A stretch of 64,000 bases of DNA from Solirubrobacteraceae bacterium (GCA_030447275.1 JAUJPF010000016.1:1-64000), one strand, 5' to 3'. Counted from the first letter of the stretch, positions 10,539-21,400 are shown. Notes: a model not told the origin generated them from the sequence alone. Numbers and translations are program-made.

Positions 10539-10934
10539 CTAGCCGAGGCGGTTCTCGACACCGAGCGGCTGCGGGCCCGTCGGCTCGGCCGTGGCCGCCT
10601 CGGCCGCCTCGGCGGGCCTCTCGGCGCCGAGCGCCTCGTGCAGCTCGCCGGTCTCGAACATCTCGGTCACGATGTCGCAGCCGCCGACCAGCTCGCCCTT
10701 GACGAAGAGCTGCGGGATCGTCGGCCACTCCGAGATCGCCGACAGCTCCTGGCGGATGCGCGGGTCGGGAAGGACGTCGACGGCCGCGAACGGCTTGCCG
10801 ACGGCCTGGAGCGCGGCCGCGGTGCGCGAGCTGAAGCCGCACATGGGCTGCTCGGGCGTCCCCTTCATGAAGAGGATGACCTCGTTGTCGCGGATCGCCT
10901 CGTCGATGGCGTCGCGCAGCGGGTTGTCGCTCAT
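10539..10934 (-). CDS. grxD: Monothiol glutaredoxin (Grx4 family)
   Basis: VILFMKGTPEQPMCGFSSRTAAALQAVG (CGFS), WPTIPQLFVKGELVGGCDIV. Confidence 0.93.
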   Translation of the reverse strand: MSDNPLRDAIDEAIRDNEVILFMKGTPEQPMCGFSSRTAAALQAVGKPFAAVDVLPDPRIRQELSAISEWPTIPQLFVKGELVGGCDIVTEMFETGELHEALGAERPAEAAEAATAEPTGPQPLGVENRLG

Positions 10935-11155
10935 GGAACCTCCGTCTTGATCTGGAGCGCGTGGACCGCGCCGCCGAGCTCGCCCTCGCCGAAGACCTCG
11001 TAGACCATCTTGTGCTGCTGGATGCGGCTCTTGCCGGCGAACGCGTCGCTCCTCACGGTGGCGGAGAAGTGGACGTTGTCCGGCGACTCGACCACGGCGA
11101 CCGCGCCGGGGATCGTGGTCTCGATGCGCTGCTTGAGCTCGTCGGGCGTGGGCAC
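10931..11155 (-). CDS. BolA family protein
   Basis: GTG start; VPTPDELKQRIETTIPGAVAVVESPDNVHFSATVRSDAFAGKSRIQQHKMVYEVFG...VHALQIKT; ATGA overlap with grxD. Confidence 0.85.
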   Translation of the reverse strand: MPTPDELKQRIETTIPGAVAVVESPDNVHFSATVRSDAFAGKSRIQQHKMVYEVFGEGELGGAVHALQIKTEVP

Positions 11156-11217
11156 TTCCTGCCAGGGTAGTGACCGCTTCGCTGCCGCCCGCGCGACCGC
11201 TATCCTTTGTGAAGCAA

Positions 11218-11582
11218 TGCAGTTCGCGGACATCACCTTCACCGAGCTCGGCGCCCAGAAGGTGCGCGAGTTCCTCACGTCCCAGGGCGTCGACCTGGCG
11301 ACGGCCGGCCTTCGCCTCGGGGTCCGAGGCGGCGGGTGCTCAGGCTTCCAGTACCAGCTCGCGTTCGACGAGAAGCGCGAGGAGGACCAGGTGTACGAGC
11401 ACAGCGGCCTCCAGATCCTCGTCGACAAGCAGTCGCTGCCGTACGTGCACGGCTCGCAGATCGACTACGTCGACGCGCTGACGGGGGCCGGGTTCCAGGT
11501 CAACAACCCGAACGTCATCGCGGCCTGCGGCTGCGGCTCGTCGTTCCGGGTACCCGACGAGGAAGAGGTCTCGGCGGTCTGA
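11218..11582 (+). CDS. erpA: Iron-sulfur cluster insertion/assembly protein (HesB/ErpA)
   Basis: LRLGVRGGGCSGFQYQLAFD ... NPNVIAACGCGSSF. Confidence 0.92.
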
Positions 11583-12886
11583 CCCGCCGCCGCGCGGTCG
11601 CCCTGGCGGCGGCGCTCGCGGTCGCAGCGGTGGCGATCGTCGCCGTGGTCGTCGGGTCGCCGGACGACCCTGCGCCTCCGCGGGCGGAGACCGCGCCGTC
11701 CGTCCCGACCGAGCCGCCGGCCGTCGCGACGGAGCCCGAGCCGGAGCGCGAGCGCCCGCGCCGCCCTCCGCCGCCCCCGCTCGTCACCGGGCTGGCCGAG
11801 CGCAACGCCAACCTCCTGTGGAGCCGCGCGGCGCGGCCCGAGCTGCCGCCCGGATTCGGTCCGTGGCGCGACCGCGTCGAGGCGCTGCGGCCGCGCTACT
11901 ACCGGCTGCTCGTCGACTGGGCCGCGCTCCAGCCGCGCCGCGACCAGGCGCCGGCCCTCGAGCAGGGCGACAACGGCTGCCTGCGCGACATCGGCCCGTG
12001 CGGTCCGTTCGCCGGGATCCGCGACGTGCTGCGCGCCGTCCGCTCCCAGCAGGAGGCAAACGGCGGCTGGGAGGTCGTCATCACGATCTACGGCGTCCCG
12101 GAGTGGGCGGCGCGGCCGGCCGGCGGCTGCGAGCGCGACACCGAGCTGCCGCGGGCGCGGCCGATCACCCGCGCCGGCCTTGCGGGCTACCGCGGGCTCG
12201 TCCGCGCGCTGGTGGGGCTCGGCGCTCAGGAGGGCGTCGACCTGCGCTGGTGGAGCCCGTGGAACGAGCCGAACCAGCCGTACTTCATCAGCCCGCAGCG
12301 CGCGAGCTGCGACCCCGCATCGCCGTCGCTCTCGGTCGGCGTCTACACGCGCCTCGTGCGCGCGGCACGGCGCGAGCTGGCGGCCGCCGGGGGGGACCGC
12401 CGCCTCGTCCTCGGCGAGCTGGCCGGCGTCAACCACCCGAGCAAGCTCGTGACGGGCGTCAAGGAGTTCGTCGAGTCGCTGCCGCGCGACGTCGCGTGCG
12501 CGGGCGACGTCTGGGCCCAGCACATGTACGCCGAGCGCGGCGAGCAGGGCGGGCTCGAGGGATCGGTGGGCCAGCTCCGGCGCACGCTCGCGCGCCGCTC
12601 GTGCACCCGCGGCAAGGCGATCTGGGTGACCGAGACCGGCGTGGGCGGGACGCGCGTCGGCGCCCCGCGCACGTACGACCCAGCGGAGCTTCAGCAGGAC
12701 TGCCGCGACATGGCCACCGCGCTGCGCCGCTGGTCGCGCGACCGGCGCGTCGCGGCGGCGTTCCAGTACACGTTCCGCGAGGACACGGCGTTCCCGGTCG
12801 GGCTCGCCGACCCCGGCCTCAGCCGCGCCTACCCGGTCTACGACCTGTGGCGGAGGGCCGCGCGCGGGCGGCTATCGTGCGACTGA
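11579..12886 (+). CDS. Secreted/anchored TIM-barrel glycoside-hydrolase-like protein
   Basis: N-terminal TM, Pro-rich linker, WWSPWNEPNQPYF and IWVTETGVGG acid/base-nucleophile-like motifs. No ATG/GTG/TTG at the junction; candidate CTG start overlaps erpA stop (CTGA); start uncertain. Confidence 0.65.
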   Translation: MTRRRAVALAAALAVAAVAIVAVVVGSPDDPAPPRAETAPSVPTEPPAVATEPEPERERPRRPPPPPLVTGLAERNANLLWSRAARPELPPGFGPWRDRVEALRPRYYRLLVDWAALQPRRDQAPALEQGDNGCLRDIGPCGPFAGIRDVLRAVRSQQEANGGWEVVITIYGVPEWAARPAGGCERDTELPRARPITRAGLAGYRGLVRALVGLGAQEGVDLRWWSPWNEPNQPYFISPQRASCDPASPSLSVGVYTRLVRAARRELAAAGGDRRLVLGELAGVNHPSKLVTGVKEFVESLPRDVACAGDVWAQHMYAERGEQGGLEGSVGQLRRTLARRSCTRGKAIWVTETGVGGTRVGAPRTYDPAELQQDCRDMATALRRWSRDRRVAAAFQYTFREDTAFPVGLADPGLSRAYPVYDLWRRAARGRLSCD

Positions 12887-13254
12887 TGGACGACCGCGGA
12901 GAGCCGATCGCCTACATGGTCCTCGTCGAGGGGACGCGGGTCGAGGGCCGCGACGGCGCGGAGATAGGCAGCGTCAAGCGCGTGCTCGCCGACGTGGGCG
13001 CCGACATCTTCGACGGCCTGATCCTCGACACGTCCGACGGCGACCGCTTCGTCGACGCGGCGCAGGTCGGCGACATCTACACGCGGCTGGTCGTCCTCGA
13101 GATGACCGCCGACGAGGCGCGCCGCCTGCCGGAGCCGACGGCGAGCCCCGCCGCGGTCGATCTGACGGCGGACGACATCACCGAGGACACCGGCGGCGAC
13201 AGGGTCCGCGACGCGGCCCGCCGCGTGTGGGACCGGATCAGCGGGAACTACTAG
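12886..13254 (+). CDS. PRC-barrel-like/DUF2171-type protein
   Basis: VEGRDGAEIGSVKRVLADVGADIFDGLILDTSDGDRFVDAAQVGDIYTRLVVL. Confidence 0.6.
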   Translation: MDDRGEPIAYMVLVEGTRVEGRDGAEIGSVKRVLADVGADIFDGLILDTSDGDRFVDAAQVGDIYTRLVVLEMTADEARRLPEPTASPAAVDLTADDITEDTGGDRVRDAARRVWDRISGNY

Positions 13255-13443
13255 TCGCGCGAGCGTCGAGTCCGTCGCCGATGCGACGACGAAGTCGACG
13301 CTCGGTGTGGAGTGGCGGGGATCAGTGGCCGCCTGGTCGACCGGCGGCGTCGTGGCCTCGTGCGTGGGATCGGGCGGGCTGGTGATGCCGTTCTCGGGGG
13401 TGTCTTCGCTCATGGCCCCGGGGCCGCCCCGTGCGGCGCGGAG

Positions 13444-14058
13444 CTATGCGGCGGTCGGCGCGTTGTCCAGCGAGTGCCACAGCAGCAGGCACGCGGGCGT
13501 CCGGTGCGGGCGCCACGGCACGGCGAGCTCGGTCAGCTCGGCGGCGCTGGGCAGCTCGGGCAGGCCGTAGGCGCGCTCGACCGCGCGGCGGATCCCGAGG
13601 TCGCCCACGGCCAGCACGTCGGGGCGCTTCAGCTGGAACATGAGGAACATGTGCGCGCTCCACTCGCCGATCCCCTTGACGGTGACAAGCTCGGCGATGA
13701 CCTCGTCGTCTTCGAGGGCGTCGAGGCGGTTCAGGTCGAGGTCTCCGCCGACGACGTGCTCGGCCAGCGACCGCAGGAACGCGACCTTGGCGCGCGAGAG
13801 GCCGACCGCGGCGCGCAGCTCCTCGGGGTCGCGCTCGAGGACCTGCTCGGGCGTCGGCGGCGTGCCGTCGAACTGCTCGAGCAGCCGCCCGTAGATGGCC
13901 CGCGCCGCCCGCACCGAGAGCTGCTGGCCGACGATCGACCGCACGAGCGCGGAGTAGTGGTCGCCGCGCGGGCGCCCGTCGTCCTCGGGCTCGCCGGCGG
14001 TGTCCAGCAGGCGGGCGAGGACGGGATCCGCCGCGCGGAGGTGCTCGAAGGGCGTCAG
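13444..14058 (-). CDS. AlkA-like DNA-3-methyladenine glycosylase (HhH-GPD)
   Basis: DHYSALVRSIVGQQLSVRAARAIYGRL, LVTVKGIGEWSAHMFLMFQLKRPDVLAVGDLGIRRAV; only CTG available as start near the upstream stop (CTGA overlap). Confidence 0.87.
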   Translation of the reverse strand: MTPFEHLRAADPVLARLLDTAGEPEDDGRPRGDHYSALVRSIVGQQLSVRAARAIYGRLLEQFDGTPPTPEQVLERDPEELRAAVGLSRAKVAFLRSLAEHVVGGDLDLNRLDALEDDEVIAELVTVKGIGEWSAHMFLMFQLKRPDVLAVGDLGIRRAVERAYGLPELPSAAELTELAVPWRPHRTPACLLLWHSLDNAPTAA

Positions 14059-15078
14059 GGCTGCCCGGCCACGCCGCCGGGGACGCCCGTGTTCGTCGAG
14101 TACTTCGGCTGGAGCTTCGTCTCCGGCCGGATGTGGTGGATGGCCTGCGCGACGGCGATAGCCGCCTCCGCGTAGCCCGTCGCGATCAGCTTGAGCTTGC
14201 CGTCGAACGTCGAGATGTCGCCGCACGCCCAGACGCGGTCGAGCGACGTCCTGAACAGCGAGTCGACGCGGATCGCGCCCTTCTCGAGCTCGAAGCCCCA
14301 CTCCTTCAGCGGGCCGAGCGCGGTCTTGAAGCCGAGCTGGAGCAGCAGCGCGTCGCACTCGACCTCGAGCTCCTCGTCGGTCTCGGAGTGGAAGAGCTTG
14401 ACCGCCTCGATCCGCCCGTTGCCCTTGACGTCGCGGATCTGGAACGGGACGTGGAGGTCGATGAGCCCGGCCGCCGCGGCGTCCTCGACCTGCTTGACCG
14501 TCACCTCGTGCGCGCGGAAGCCCTCGCGCCGGTGGACGAGGCCGATGCGGTCGGCGACGTCGAGGAGGTTGACCACCCAGTCGCACGCGCTGTCGCCGCC
14601 GCCGACGATGAGCACCTTCTTGCCGGCGAACTCGTCCTTGGAGCCGACGAGGTAGTACGCGCCGCGGCCCTCCCACGGCGTGACGTCGTAGCCCGGCAGC
14701 TTCTTCGGCTCGAACGCCCCGTGGCCGCCGGCGACGATGACCGTCCGCGACTCCAGGTCTGGGTGGGCGGGATTATTTGTGTGGAGCACCACGTAATCGT
14801 CCTCGAACGAGATCCGCTCGGCGGTCGTCTCGAGGTGGACCGGGACGTCGAACTGCTCGAGCGTCTGCTGGCGGTGCAGCTCGACGAGGTCCTTGGCCAG
14901 CACCTTCGGGTGCCCGGGGACGTCGAAGATCCACTTCTCGGGATAGAGCGTCGTGAGCTGGCCGCCGATGTCGGGCAGCGAGTCGACGATCCGGCTGCGA
15001 GGACGCCTCGCGCATCCCCGCCCAGAAGGCCGCGGCGAGGCCGACGGGGCCGGCGCCGATGATCGTGATGTCCTTCAT
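14055..15078 (-). CDS. Ferredoxin/flavodoxin-NADP+ reductase (thioredoxin-reductase-like), with apparent frameshift near 14990-15010
   Basis: MKDITIIGAGPVGLAAAFWAGMR, then in another frame RIVDSLPDIGGQLTTLYPEKWIFDVPGHPKVLAKDL...IVGGGDSACDWVVNLL...RVWACGDIS. Confidence 0.88.
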
Positions 15079-15773
15079 GGCGCGGCGGTGAGGGTGAGGG
15101 CGATCGGCTCGCCGTCGAGGGCGTTCAACGCGCGCTCGACCGAGGCCGAGATGCACGTGAGGGTCGGGGTGTCGCGCAGCGTGTAGGACGAGGACTCGGT
15201 CGTCCGCAGCCGCTGCACGAGGTCGAGGAAGTCGGCGGGGTCGTCGGTCTCGAAGGCCACGACGAACTCCTGGTCGTCGAGCCCGAACGAGTAGGAGGTG
15301 TTGAGGTCGACGCTCGGGTACTCGCGGCCGACCTCGATGTGCTCCTGCATGATCCGCCAGCGCTCCTTCGGATCGAGCCCGTACCAGGCGCGGGTCTTCA
15401 CGAAGGGGTAGACGAAGAGGTACTTGGCGTGGGCCGGGCGGACCTCGAGGCGCGACTCGTCGGAGTACTCGCTCTCCTTGGTCATGGCCAGGAACGAGTA
15501 GGGGATCGAGCACCACTTCATCAGGCCGCTCTGGGCCAGGACGACGTGGAAGTCGTGGATGTGCTCGAGGTTGACCGCCTGGCTGAGGAGCATCAGCTCG
15601 GCGTCGCCGCGCGTGCCCATCAGCGAGAACGCGCGGAGCAGGTGGTCCTCGGCGAAGTCGGCGCAGGCGGCGGCGAACTCGCGCTTGTCGGCCGCCCGCT
15701 GCGCGGCGTCCAGGCGCCGCCATGCGGGATCCACCTTGAGAAAGGTGTATTTCACGAACTGCCTGGTCGGCAC
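15075..15773 (-). CDS. Chlorite-dismutase-like coproheme decarboxylase (HemQ/ChdC)
   Basis: RQFVKYTFLKVDPAWRRL, YPFVKTRAWYGLDPKERWRIMQEHIEVGREYPSVDLNTSYSFGLDDQEFVVAFE; ATGA overlap with downstream reductase. Confidence 0.88.
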   Translation of the reverse strand: MPTRQFVKYTFLKVDPAWRRLDAAQRAADKREFAAACADFAEDHLLRAFSLMGTRGDAELMLLSQAVNLEHIHDFHVVLAQSGLMKWCSIPYSFLAMTKESEYSDESRLEVRPAHAKYLFVYPFVKTRAWYGLDPKERWRIMQEHIEVGREYPSVDLNTSYSFGLDDQEFVVAFETDDPADFLDLVQRLRTTESSSYTLRDTPTLTCISASVERALNALDGEPIALTLTAAP

Positions 15774-15794
15774 TTCAGCGAATATAGTGGCCGC

Positions 15795-18077
15795 GTGCGG
15801 GTCGCCCTCGTCTCTCCGTACTCGTGGACGTACCCGGGCGGCGTCACGCGGCACATCGAGGCCCTGGCCGAGCAGCTCCTCGTCCAGGGACACGACGTGC
15901 GCGTGCTCGCCCCGGTCGATCGAGACACCCGCCGGACCGCGTTCCTCCACGCAGGAGCGCGCCCGGCCCCCGTCGCGCTGCCCGAGTACCTGGTGCCGCT
16001 CGGCGGCACCGTCGGGATCCCGATGAACGGGGCGGTCTCGAACGTGGCCATCACGCCGTCGTCGATCTCCACGATGCGCCGCGAGCTGCGCGAGGGCGCG
16101 TTCGACGTCGTCCACATCCACTCGCCCGAGGGCGTCATGCCGGCGTGGGACGCGCTGTGCTCGACCGACGCCCCGCTCGTCGGGACGTTCCACTCGTACT
16201 CGACGAGCCGCATCGCCAACCCGGTGGCCAACGCCGCGGGGGCGTTCCGGCGCTACAACCGCCTGCACGTGCGGATCGCGGTGTCCGAGGCCGCCGCCTG
16301 GACGTGCCGGCGGTACTTCGGCGGGCGCTACCGGATCATCCCCAACGGCGTGCACCTGCCCGAGGCGCCGGATCTCTTGCCGGCCCGGGCCGAGGACGGC
16401 GCGCCGCTCGAGATCGTCTTCGTCGGCCAGGCGGTCGAGCGCAAGGGCCTGCCGGTGCTGCTGCGGGCGTTCGAGGCGCTGCGCGACCACGTGCCGGCGC
16501 GGCTGACGCTCGTCGGCCCGACGCTCTCAGAGATCGAGCCCATGCTGCTCGACACTCGCGGCGTCGAGGCGCTCGGCAAGGTCGACGACGCCGAGAAGTC
16601 GCAGCGCCTGGCGCGCGCGGACGTCCTGTGCGCGCCGTCGCTCGGCGGCGAGAGCTTCGGGATGGTCCTCACGGAGGCCTTCGCCCACGGCACGCCGGTC
16701 GTCGCCTCGCACATCGCGGGCTACGCCGACGTCGTGCGCCACGAGGTCGACGGCCTGCTCGTGCCCCCCGGCGACGGGACCGCGGTGGCCGGCGCGCTGC
16801 GCGACCTCGCGCTGGACCCGGCCCGCCGCCGCGCGATGGGCGCGGCCGCCCGCGAGCGCGCCGACCGCTACGCGTGGCCGCGGGTGGCGGGCGAGATCGT
16901 GCAGGCCTACGAGGACGCCGTCGCGGTGCCGGCTCCCGCCCCCGCGCCGGCCCGGGGCGCGACGCGGCTCGGCTTGCGCCCGGCCGACGGCGAGCCGACC
17001 GTCCGCCCGCGGCGCATCCCCTCGCTCGAGCCGGCCCGCCCGCGCCGCTCGGGGGCCGCGCTCGCGCTGACGTTCGCCAAGCGCGCCGCGCTGCTGCTCG
17101 CCGGGATCCTCGTCCTCGGCGGGGCGTGGGTGGCGCTCGAGCGCATCGGCGTCGATGCGATCGTGCAGTCGCTCGTCAACTCGAGCCCGAGCTGGACGCT
17201 GATCGGCCTCGGGATCATGTGCGCCTCGATGCTCCTGCGCGCCCAGGCGTGGCACGCGATCCTCCAGGCGGCGCTGCCCCGCACGCGGGTCAGGCTCACC
17301 GATGCGCTCCAGGGGACGATGATCGGCGTCCTCATGTCGGCGACGCTGCCCGCGCGCCTCGGCGAGCCGGCGCGCGCGCTGATCGTCGCCCGCCGGCTGG
17401 GCCGCGCCCGCGAGCGTCTGCCCGTCGTGCTCGGAACCCTCGTCTCGCAGACGCTGCTGAACATCGTCGCGCTCGTGGTGCTCGGCGTCACGATGCTCTC
17501 GACGGTCGACCTCTTCTCCGACAACCGGGCGCTCGTCGGGGTGACGATCGCGCCGGTGGTGGTGCTCCTGTGCGTGCTCGTCGCGCCCGCGGTGCTGCGC
17601 GCCGGCGGCCCCGCCGCGGCGCGGCGGGCGCTCACGCAGGTGCGCCAGGGGCTGATCGTCTTCCGGCGGCCGAAGCTCGGGGCGACCGCGGTGTTCGCGC
17701 AGCTCGGGGCGTGGGCGCTCCAGTGGGTCTCGTGCTACGTCCTGCTCGTCGCGTTCGGCCTCGACGACCGGGCCGGCGTCGGCGCCGCGGCGGCCGTGCT
17801 CTTCGCGGTCAACGTGACCGCCGTCCTGCCGTTCGTGCCGTCGAACCTCGGCGTCTTCCAGGCGGCCTGTGTCGCGGTGCTCACCGCCTACGGCGTCGGC
17901 AAGGCCGACGCGCTCGCCTACGGGATCGTCCTCCAGTCCGTCGAGATCGCCACGGCGGTGCTCATGGGCGCGCCCGCCCTCGTCCGCGAGGGCCTCTCGT
18001 GGCGCGACGTCCGCCTGCGGGCGATGCACGCCTCGCCGGTCACGCTGCCCGAGCCCGAGGCCGAGACCGCGGCCTGA
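15795..18077 (+). CDS. Two-domain protein: PimA-like GT4 glycosyltransferase fused to UPF0104/AglD-type (lysylphosphatidylglycerol synthase TM) domain
   Basis: VALVSPYSWTYPGGVTRHIEALA...GESFGMVLTEAFAHGTPVVAS; C-terminal multi-TM with LPARLGEPARALIVARRLG and LPFVPSNLGVFQAACVAVL. Confidence 0.85.
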   Translation: MRVALVSPYSWTYPGGVTRHIEALAEQLLVQGHDVRVLAPVDRDTRRTAFLHAGARPAPVALPEYLVPLGGTVGIPMNGAVSNVAITPSSISTMRRELREGAFDVVHIHSPEGVMPAWDALCSTDAPLVGTFHSYSTSRIANPVANAAGAFRRYNRLHVRIAVSEAAAWTCRRYFGGRYRIIPNGVHLPEAPDLLPARAEDGAPLEIVFVGQAVERKGLPVLLRAFEALRDHVPARLTLVGPTLSEIEPMLLDTRGVEALGKVDDAEKSQRLARADVLCAPSLGGESFGMVLTEAFAHGTPVVASHIAGYADVVRHEVDGLLVPPGDGTAVAGALRDLALDPARRRAMGAAARERADRYAWPRVAGEIVQAYEDAVAVPAPAPAPARGATRLGLRPADGEPTVRPRRIPSLEPARPRRSGAALALTFAKRAALLLAGILVLGGAWVALERIGVDAIVQSLVNSSPSWTLIGLGIMCASMLLRAQAWHAILQAALPRTRVRLTDALQGTMIGVLMSATLPARLGEPARALIVARRLGRARERLPVVLGTLVSQTLLNIVALVVLGVTMLSTVDLFSDNRALVGVTIAPVVVLLCVLVAPAVLRAGGPAAARRALTQVRQGLIVFRRPKLGATAVFAQLGAWALQWVSCYVLLVAFGLDDRAGVGAAAAVLFAVNVTAVLPFVPSNLGVFQAACVAVLTAYGVGKADALAYGIVLQSVEIATAVLMGAPALVREGLSWRDVRLRAMHASPVTLPEPEAETAA

Positions 18078-18120
18078 ACGCGTGTGTCAGCGGCCCGGCG
18101 GTCCGGGTATCGCAGCAGCA

Positions 18121-18342
18121 ATGCACGACACGCTCGACGAACTCCAGATCACCGCCGAGCGGGTGGAGCGCTTCCGCGCCATCCACGAGGACGCGGTGAC
18201 CGACCTCAGACAGAAGATCGCCGACGCCCGCGCCGCGGGCTACGACCACGACGAGATCGACTCCCGGCTCCGCGACGCCCGCGGCTCCGTGCGCCGGTTC
18301 GCCCGCGTGGCGACCGCCGAGGACTTCCTCGACGCGCCGTAG
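18121..18342 (+). CDS. Small helical protein of unknown function
   Basis: MHDTLDELQITAERVERFRAIHEDAVTDLRQKIADARAAGYDHDEIDSRLRDARG. Confidence 0.45.
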   Translation: MHDTLDELQITAERVERFRAIHEDAVTDLRQKIADARAAGYDHDEIDSRLRDARGSVRRFARVATAEDFLDAP

Positions 18343-18476
18343 GGAACGGCAGCGGCGCGCACGCACGCTAGGGCGCGTCGGGCCTTCTTGCTGGGCGGCG
18401 AGGGCCGCTGCGCACCGTCCCGGGCGGCCCCGGGGCGCGACCCCCGCTTACGATCTGAACAAGCTACGGTGCCTGA

Positions 18477-21400
18477 GTGGACTATGACTTGAGGCGCCTG
18501 TCGTCGCGCAGCTTCGAGCGGCTCACGCAAGCGCTGCTGGTAGGCGCGCTAGGGTCGGCCGTCTCCGTCTTCGGAGACGGTCCCGACGGCGGACGCGAGG
18601 CGACTTTCGAGGGGGTACTTACGCCCCTCGGCCTCAGCGCGGCGCGCGGGTACCTGGTCGCGCAAGCGAAGTTCCTGCAGCGGCCGCGGGGCGATGGCAG
18701 GGACGGTCAGTGGGCTCTAAAGGAGCTTCGGGGAGAACTGGAAGCGCTGCAGTCGAACGAGCAGCGGCGACGGCCGGACGTCTATCTGTTCGCTACCAAC
18801 GTGGTGCTGACGCCTGTGGAACTAGCGGGCTCGAAGGATCTCGCGGCGTCCGCGCTCGATGACGCGGTCAGCAAAGGGCTTATTGGCAGCTACGTGATCT
18901 GGGACTACGACACCCTCTGCGCGCTTATCGACAACAACCAGGCGGTCCGACGCCGGTACGCAGCGTGGACTACCCCGGGCGACGTGCTGGCGGCCGCGGT
19001 CGCGGCGCTGGACGGCGCGTCGCCAGATCTTGAACGCCTTTTCGGAGTGTTCCTTCAGAAGGAGCTCATCGCCGAGCAGTACGTTCAGCTCGAGCAGGCG
19101 GGCCACGCAGCCGAGGAGCGGATCCCGATCGCGCGCGTCTTCGTCGACCTGCCGGCGTTTCCCGAGCCTCACCCTGCTCCCGACGAGACGGACGGACTAG
19201 CCCCAGGGATCGTCGCCGAGATTGTCGCCGTTGCCGACGAGATGCTCGACGCGGCGCCTGGCTTCGCGCTTGAGCAGACCGGGACGCCGCAGCGGACCAC
19301 CTTGCGCGAACGCCGCCGCTACGTCCTCGTCGGCGGTCCCGGCGAGGGCAAGACGACCGTTGGGCAGTTCGTGTGCCAGCTTCACCGAGCCGCGCTCCTC
19401 TCAGAGCGAGGGTCGGTGCTGCCCGAAACACGCGCTGCGCTTACCGCCCTGCGCGAGGCATGCGACGCTGAGTCCATCGCGCTCCCGCGCTCGCGTCGTT
19501 TCCCGTTGCGGATCGTCTTGAGCGAGTTCGCGACCGCGCTGGACAAAGCCGACGGCGAACTGTCGCTGCTCAACTACATCGTCTCGCGAGTTGAGCGGCG
19601 CGTGGGCGACAGCCTTCCCATTGGGATGTTCCGAAGATGGCTCGCTGAGTACCCGTGGCTGATTGTCCTAGATGGGCTTGACGAAGTTCCGCCATCGAGC
19701 AACCGGGACGCAGTCCTTGCCGCGATCCAAGATTTTTGGGTTGACGTCGCGGAAAGTGAGGCCGACGTCTTCGTCCTCGCGACCACGCGTCCGCAGGGTT
19801 ACAGCGGTGAGTTCCCCGATTCCCTGTACAGACATCGCTGGCTGGCGCCGCTCGCGCCCGCACGCGCCCGCCACTACGCCGGCCGGCTAGTCGATATTCG
19901 ATACGCGGGAGATCAAGACAAACAGGCAACGGTCCGCGAGCGCCTCGACCGTGCGCTCGGAGAACCCGCGACGTCGCATCTCATGCGAACGCCTCTGCAG
20001 GTTACGATCATGGCGCAGCTGGTGGAGCGAGTGGGTCGGCCCCCACAAGAACGCTGGAGCCTATTCTCGGCGTACTACAACGTCGTATTTGACCGCGAGA
20101 TCGAGCGCGACATCCCAGCAGCTGCGCTGCTCCGAGAGTACCGCGTCGATGTCGACGACATCCACCGCCGAGTCGCGCTTGTACTCCAGAGCGAGAGCGA
20201 GCGAGCGGGGGGAACCGAGGCGCGCATGTCGGCAGAGCGGCTTGAGAAGCTGGTCGACCAGCGACTCGGCGAAGAAGGTCACGTCGGTCCCGATGCACGT
20301 GACCTGAGGGAGCGGTTGCTCGAGGCGGCGGTTGACCGCTTGGTCTTCCTGGTAGGGATGCGTGCGGGCGAGGTCGGCTTCGAGATTCGGTCGCTGCAGG
20401 AGTTCATGGCCGCGGCGGCGCTGATGGAGGGGCGGGACGAGATCCTTGCGGCACGACTCCGGGCAATAGCCCTTCCCACTAGCTGGCGGAACGTCTTTCT
20501 GTTCGCCGCCGGCAAGTGTCGCGTAGACCGGCGTTACCTGCGTGACACGTTGAACACGATCTGCGACGAGCTGAACGATCCTGTTGATGACGACGTTGCA
20601 CATGCGTCGCGGGCAGGATCCTTGCTAGCGATCGACCTGTTGGTTGACGGAGCCGCAAGAGGACAACCCAAGTACGGTCGGCTGCTGACGAGAACGGCTC
20701 TGCGCGTGCTCGAGCGCCCCCCGAGCAGCGCGGTTGATCGCCTAGTCGAAGCGTACGCGCCTGAATTCGACGAGCTGTATCGAGAAGAAGTCGAGCACGC
20801 GCTAGCGCGATTCGAGGCGGACGGTCGCGGAGGTGCTTGGCGGTGCGTCGAAGCTCTGGCTCGAGCGGGGGTAGCGTGGGCCGATGAACTCGCCGAGAGA
20901 CGCGGACCCTCTTCGGCGGCCCTCGCCGACCGGGCTATCGGGGGATTGGGGGTCGGCTCTGGTTGGTCGTCCAGGTTCGCGGCGGCCGTAGGTGAGATGA
21001 TGGCGTTCGCCGCTCCGCCAGCCGACCTGGAAGGACCGCGGGGGCGCGCCGTTGCTTCGGATCGGCGTCTTACCGCCGGGGGCGCACTCGACTTAGCCAC
21101 GCGACACGAGGGCGCACTCGAGGTTCGACTCAAAGACGCACGTTCTGAGGCGTTCCGGAGCTACCTCATGCCGGTTGCGGAGGCCGCTCGAGTCGTCGAT
21201 CCCGGCGAGCCGCCGCCGGCACACGCCGATTCGAGGTGGCACACCGCGTACGCAGCTGCGTCGTTCGCTGCGGATCCTTCGGGACAAGCGCTCGCAGTTG
21301 CGCTGGGGCGACTAGCTGACATTGCCAACCCGGGTGACTGGGATCCGCTGATCTCGCCGATGTATTGGCCTCTGAGCGCTTGTTTGGTATTCGCGGACTC

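Noticed and set aside
12838-13413. Minus-strand ORF MSEDTPENGITSPPDPTHEATTPPVDQ...
   Set aside because: Most of it is antisense to the well-supported PRC-barrel-like gene; the remaining intergenic part is too short and of low complexity to support.
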